In this document: positions 41,226 through 43,065 of the stretch, one piece after another
How the letters are laid out: each line of letters begins with the position of its first letter
Position numbering within the stretch: position 1 is the first letter of the stretch
Assembly: GCA_045226335.1 (NCBI GenBank)
Contig: JBGVCH010000011.1
Span: 1 to 43,065, forward strand
DNA length: 43,065 bases
DNA from: RUG11272 sp045226335
Lineage (GTDB): Bacteria; Bacillota; Clostridia; Christensenellales; Aristaeellaceae
Reading direction: 5' to 3'
Made by a program: the position numbers and the translations under genes
The notes under the pieces: model-generated
Database searches by the model: none
What the model was told of the DNA's origin: nothing
What the model saw: only the letters and a program-made list of their open reading frames with translations

Positions 41226-42452
41226 ATGAGCAAGGCATCCCTGGCCCACCGCAAGTCGGACGCGCGGCTTCGCGTCCTGAACCCCGACGGCACCCCGGCG
41301 GCCGGTCAGACGGTCCGCGTAAACCAGGTCTCCCACGAGTTTCTCTTCGGCTGCGGCGCCTTTGACACGGTCTGGATGACGAAGGTGCCGGACGAGCGGG
41401 CCCGCGCCTTCCTGCGGCAGCGCATGGAGAAGTGGCTGAGGCTGTTCAACTACGGGACCCTGCCCTTCTACTGGGGGCGGTATGAGCCCGCGGAGGGGCA
41501 GACGGCTTACCCCGAGACCATGGCGGCGGCCCAATGGCTGCGGGAGCGTGGCGTCAAGGTGAAGGGCCATCCCCTGTGCTGGCACACCGCCTGCGCGCCG
41601 TGGCTGATGCAGTACGACAACGCGGAGATCCTGCGCCGCCAGCTGGCGCGCATCCGCCGGGACGTCACCGCCTTCCGGGGCGTGATCGGCCTGTGGGACG
41701 TCATCAACGAGGTGGTGATCATGCCGGTGTTCGACCGGTATGACAACGCCATCACCCGGATCTGCAAGGAGCTGGGCCGCGTGGGCCTGGTAAAGGAGGT
41801 CTTCGCCGCCGCCAAGGAGAGCGACCCGGATGCCGTCCTGCTGATCAACGACTTCAACACCGGCGAGGCCTACGCGCACCTGATCGAGGACCTGCTGGAG
41901 GCCGGCGTGCCCATCGGCGCCATCGGCATCCAGAGCCACCAGCACCAGGGCTACTGGGGCCCGGAAAAGCTGAACACGGTGCTGGAGCGCTTCTCCCGCT
42001 TCGGGCTTCCGATCCACTTCACCGAGAACACCCTGGTCTCCGGCGAACTCATGCCCGCCCACATCGTGGACCTGAACGACCACCAGGTGGACGAGTGGCC
42101 CAGTACGCCGGAGGGCGAGGAGCGGCAGGCCCGGGAGATCGCGGAGATGTACACCATTTTGTTCAGCCATCCCCTGGTGGAGGCCATCACCACCTGGGAC
42201 TTCAACGACGGCTGCTGGCTGAAGGCGCCCTCCGGCTTCGTGCACATGGACAACACCGAGAAGCCCTCGTATTACGCCCTGCGGGACCTGATCCACGGCG
42301 AGTGGGAGACGCACGAGACCCTGACCGCCGACGCCGACGGCTGCGTGTCCTTCACGGGCTTCCGGGGCGATTACAGCATCGAAACCGCCGGCGGAAACGC
42401 GGCCTTCAGCCTGAAGGGCGGCCTGGACACCGAACTGCGGCTGACCGAATGA
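41226..42452 (+). CDS. Intracellular GH10 endo-1,4-beta-xylanase
   Basis: This family 10 glycoside hydrolase cleaves internal beta-1,4 bonds of xylan or xylo-oligosaccharides with retention. The acid/base Glu162 is in LWDVINEVV and the nucleophile Glu267 is in IHFTENTL. GHPLCWHTACAPWL holds the -1 subsite histidine and tryptophan. An N-terminal beta-rich stretch (residues 10-45, VRVNQVSHEFLFGC) precedes the barrel, as in the group of GH10 proteins with a PaRep2b-like or Ig-like start. At the C-terminus about 40 residues form another beta-rich piece. There is no signal peptide, so it acts on imported oligosaccharides. GGAGGTGG precedes ATG 41226. The VOC gene follows after 17 bases. Confidence 0.9.
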   Translation: MSKASLAHRKSDARLRVLNPDGTPAAGQTVRVNQVSHEFLFGCGAFDTVWMTKVPDERARAFLRQRMEKWLRLFNYGTLPFYWGRYEPAEGQTAYPETMAAAQWLRERGVKVKGHPLCWHTACAPWLMQYDNAEILRRQLARIRRDVTAFRGVIGLWDVINEVVIMPVFDRYDNAITRICKELGRVGLVKEVFAAAKESDPDAVLLINDFNTGEAYAHLIEDLLEAGVPIGAIGIQSHQHQGYWGPEKLNTVLERFSRFGLPIHFTENTLVSGELMPAHIVDLNDHQVDEWPSTPEGEERQAREIAEMYTILFSHPLVEAITTWDFNDGCWLKAPSGFVHMDNTEKPSYYALRDLIHGEWETHETLTADADGCVSFTGFRGDYSIETAGGNAAFSLKGGLDTELRLTE

Positions 42453-42469
42453 GACGGGAGGAAAGCAAC

Positions 42470-42934
42470 ATGGCAGGCATCGTCGGAACGCACCTCGTGG
42501 CCCAGGTGGGCTTTATCGTGAAGGACATCGAGGAGACCAAGCGGAAGTGGGCGGCCTTCCTGGGATTGCCCGTCCCGGAAACCCAGCCCTGCGGCGATTA
42601 CGCCGTCACCAGGACCGTGTTCGAGGGTCAGCCCGCCCCAGAGGCCAACTCTCTGCTGGCCTTCTTCGACGTGGGCCCCGGCCTTCAGATCGAGCTGATC
42701 CAGCCCAACGAGGCGCCCTCCACCTGGCGGAACTTCCTGAACGAGCACGGGGAGGGCATGCACCACCTGGCCTTCCAGGTGAAGGACTCCAAGGCGCAAG
42801 TGGCCAAAGCGAAGGCCGCGGGCCTGCGCTTGGTGCAGCACGGGGTCTACGGGGACGGCAACGGGGAGTACAACTACCTGGACGCCCCGGACCTGAAGTG
42901 CATCGTTGAACTGCTGGAGAGCTACAACGGCTGA
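42470..42934 (+). CDS. VOC-family (glyoxalase/epimerase-like) protein
   Basis: The 154-residue cytosolic protein has two beta-alpha-beta-beta-beta modules of the vicinal-oxygen-chelate fold. HLVAQVGFIVKDIEETKRKW starts the first and GMHHLAFQVKDSKAQVAKAK the second. FFDVGPGLQIELIQP and YNYLDAPDLKCIVELLE form the ends of the modules, with Glu and His placed to bind a metal. The closest general resemblance is to methylmalonyl-CoA epimerase-like or sugar-related VOC proteins. GGGAGGA precedes the ATG. Being 17 bases after the GH10 gene, it is likely cotranscribed and may act on a product of xylan breakdown; this is inference. Confidence 0.83.
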   Translation: MAGIVGTHLVAQVGFIVKDIEETKRKWAAFLGLPVPETQPCGDYAVTRTVFEGQPAPEANSLLAFFDVGPGLQIELIQPNEAPSTWRNFLNEHGEGMHHLAFQVKDSKAQVAKAKAAGLRLVQHGVYGDGNGEYNYLDAPDLKCIVELLESYNG

Positions 42935-42939
42935 TACGA

Positions 42940-43065
42940 ATCTCAGTTATGAATTACAACTCAAGCAACGGTATGCACCCGAAGGTCCAGGGCGATCGGA
43001 AAGCCCTGGCCGAGGCCCGCAGGCCTCGGAATCCCTTTGCTTTCATTTAGCGTTCTTAACACGGA
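42940..43065 (+). repeat. Structured intergenic repeat, copy 2 (possible ncRNA, may continue past window)
   Basis: This is the second copy of the element at 15163-15288, in the same orientation relative to its upstream gene. The invariant hairpin CCAGGGC/GCCCTGG and the closing helix are kept. The second hairpin reads CCGAGGCC-CGCA-GGCCTCGG, so two pairs changed together (U-A to C-G, C-G to A-U) and the stem is preserved. It begins five bases after the VOC stop codon. Confidence 0.75.

Noticed and set aside
1..43065. CRISPR arrays, insertion-sequence transposases, phage genes, toxin-antitoxin or restriction systems
   Set aside because: No spaced direct repeats of CRISPR type and no transposase, integrase, Cas, phage structural or restriction motifs were seen in the plausible reading frames.

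Overview
The window looks like a chromosomal segment of an anaerobic, plant-polysaccharide-degrading member of the Clostridia from a gut or rumen. The grounds are high GC content with AGGAGG-type ribosome sites, Gram-positive features (FloT-like flotillin, AzlCD, DppA, single-pass VanY-like protein), many secreted cell-surface proteins and no outer-membrane genes. Species cannot be named from sequence alone. Most genes sit in one- to three-gene units with clear sigma-A-type promoters (17-bp spacing is usual) and hairpin terminators, so transcription units can be read fairly directly.

Layout. 1-3.2 kb: a run of small zinc-ribbon/membrane proteins ending in a ROK fructokinase. 3.2-3.4 kb: tRNA-Gln and tRNA-Glu from one consensus promoter. 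3.7-5.8 kb (minus): SPL-like radical SAM protein and MccF-like S66 peptidase. 5.9-9.4 kb: a secreted beta-helix protein divergent from a secreted GH3 beta-glucosidase, then tRNA-Ala. 9.8-13.2 kb: a coiled-coil protein of unknown function and a low-GC BspA-like leucine-rich-repeat protein ending in a DUF6273 domain. 13.7-20.3 kb: cytidylate-kinase-like protein, secreted hypothetical protein, DppA, histidine phosphatase, AzlC/AzlD, a VanY-family protein that has lost its zinc ligands, and a cysteine-rich DUF6144/V4R-like protein. 20.6-31.5 kb: a 3046-residue surface protein built from five beta-helix modules, then a second DUF6273 protein. 31.7-38.9 kb: secreted 5'-nucleotidase, acyltransferase, flotillin, a MATE transporter fused to an RsbW-like ATPase domain, and a SnoaL-like protein. 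39-43 kb: a xylan locus with GH8 exo-oligoxylanase and AraC regulator divergent from an intracellular GH10 xylanase and a VOC protein.

How it fits together. The GH8, GH10 and AraC genes form a compact intracellular xylo-oligosaccharide unit. The secreted GH3 enzyme and the large beta-helix, LRR and DUF6273 proteins suggest a cell that attaches to and digests plant or host glycans.

Most unusual signals. (1) A repeat of about 126 nt occurs twice, each time starting five bases after a stop codon. It folds as a three-way junction and two base pairs show compensatory changes, which suggests a structured RNA or a structured mobile repeat. (2) The C-termini of the two DUF6273 proteins alternate exactly identical DNA blocks with hypervariable blocks, like variable regions of diversity-generating retroelement targets; no reverse transcriptase is in the window. 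(3) The VanY homologue has all three zinc ligands replaced. (4) The MATE-ATPase fusion. (5) Two pairs of inverted, REP-like palindromic elements.
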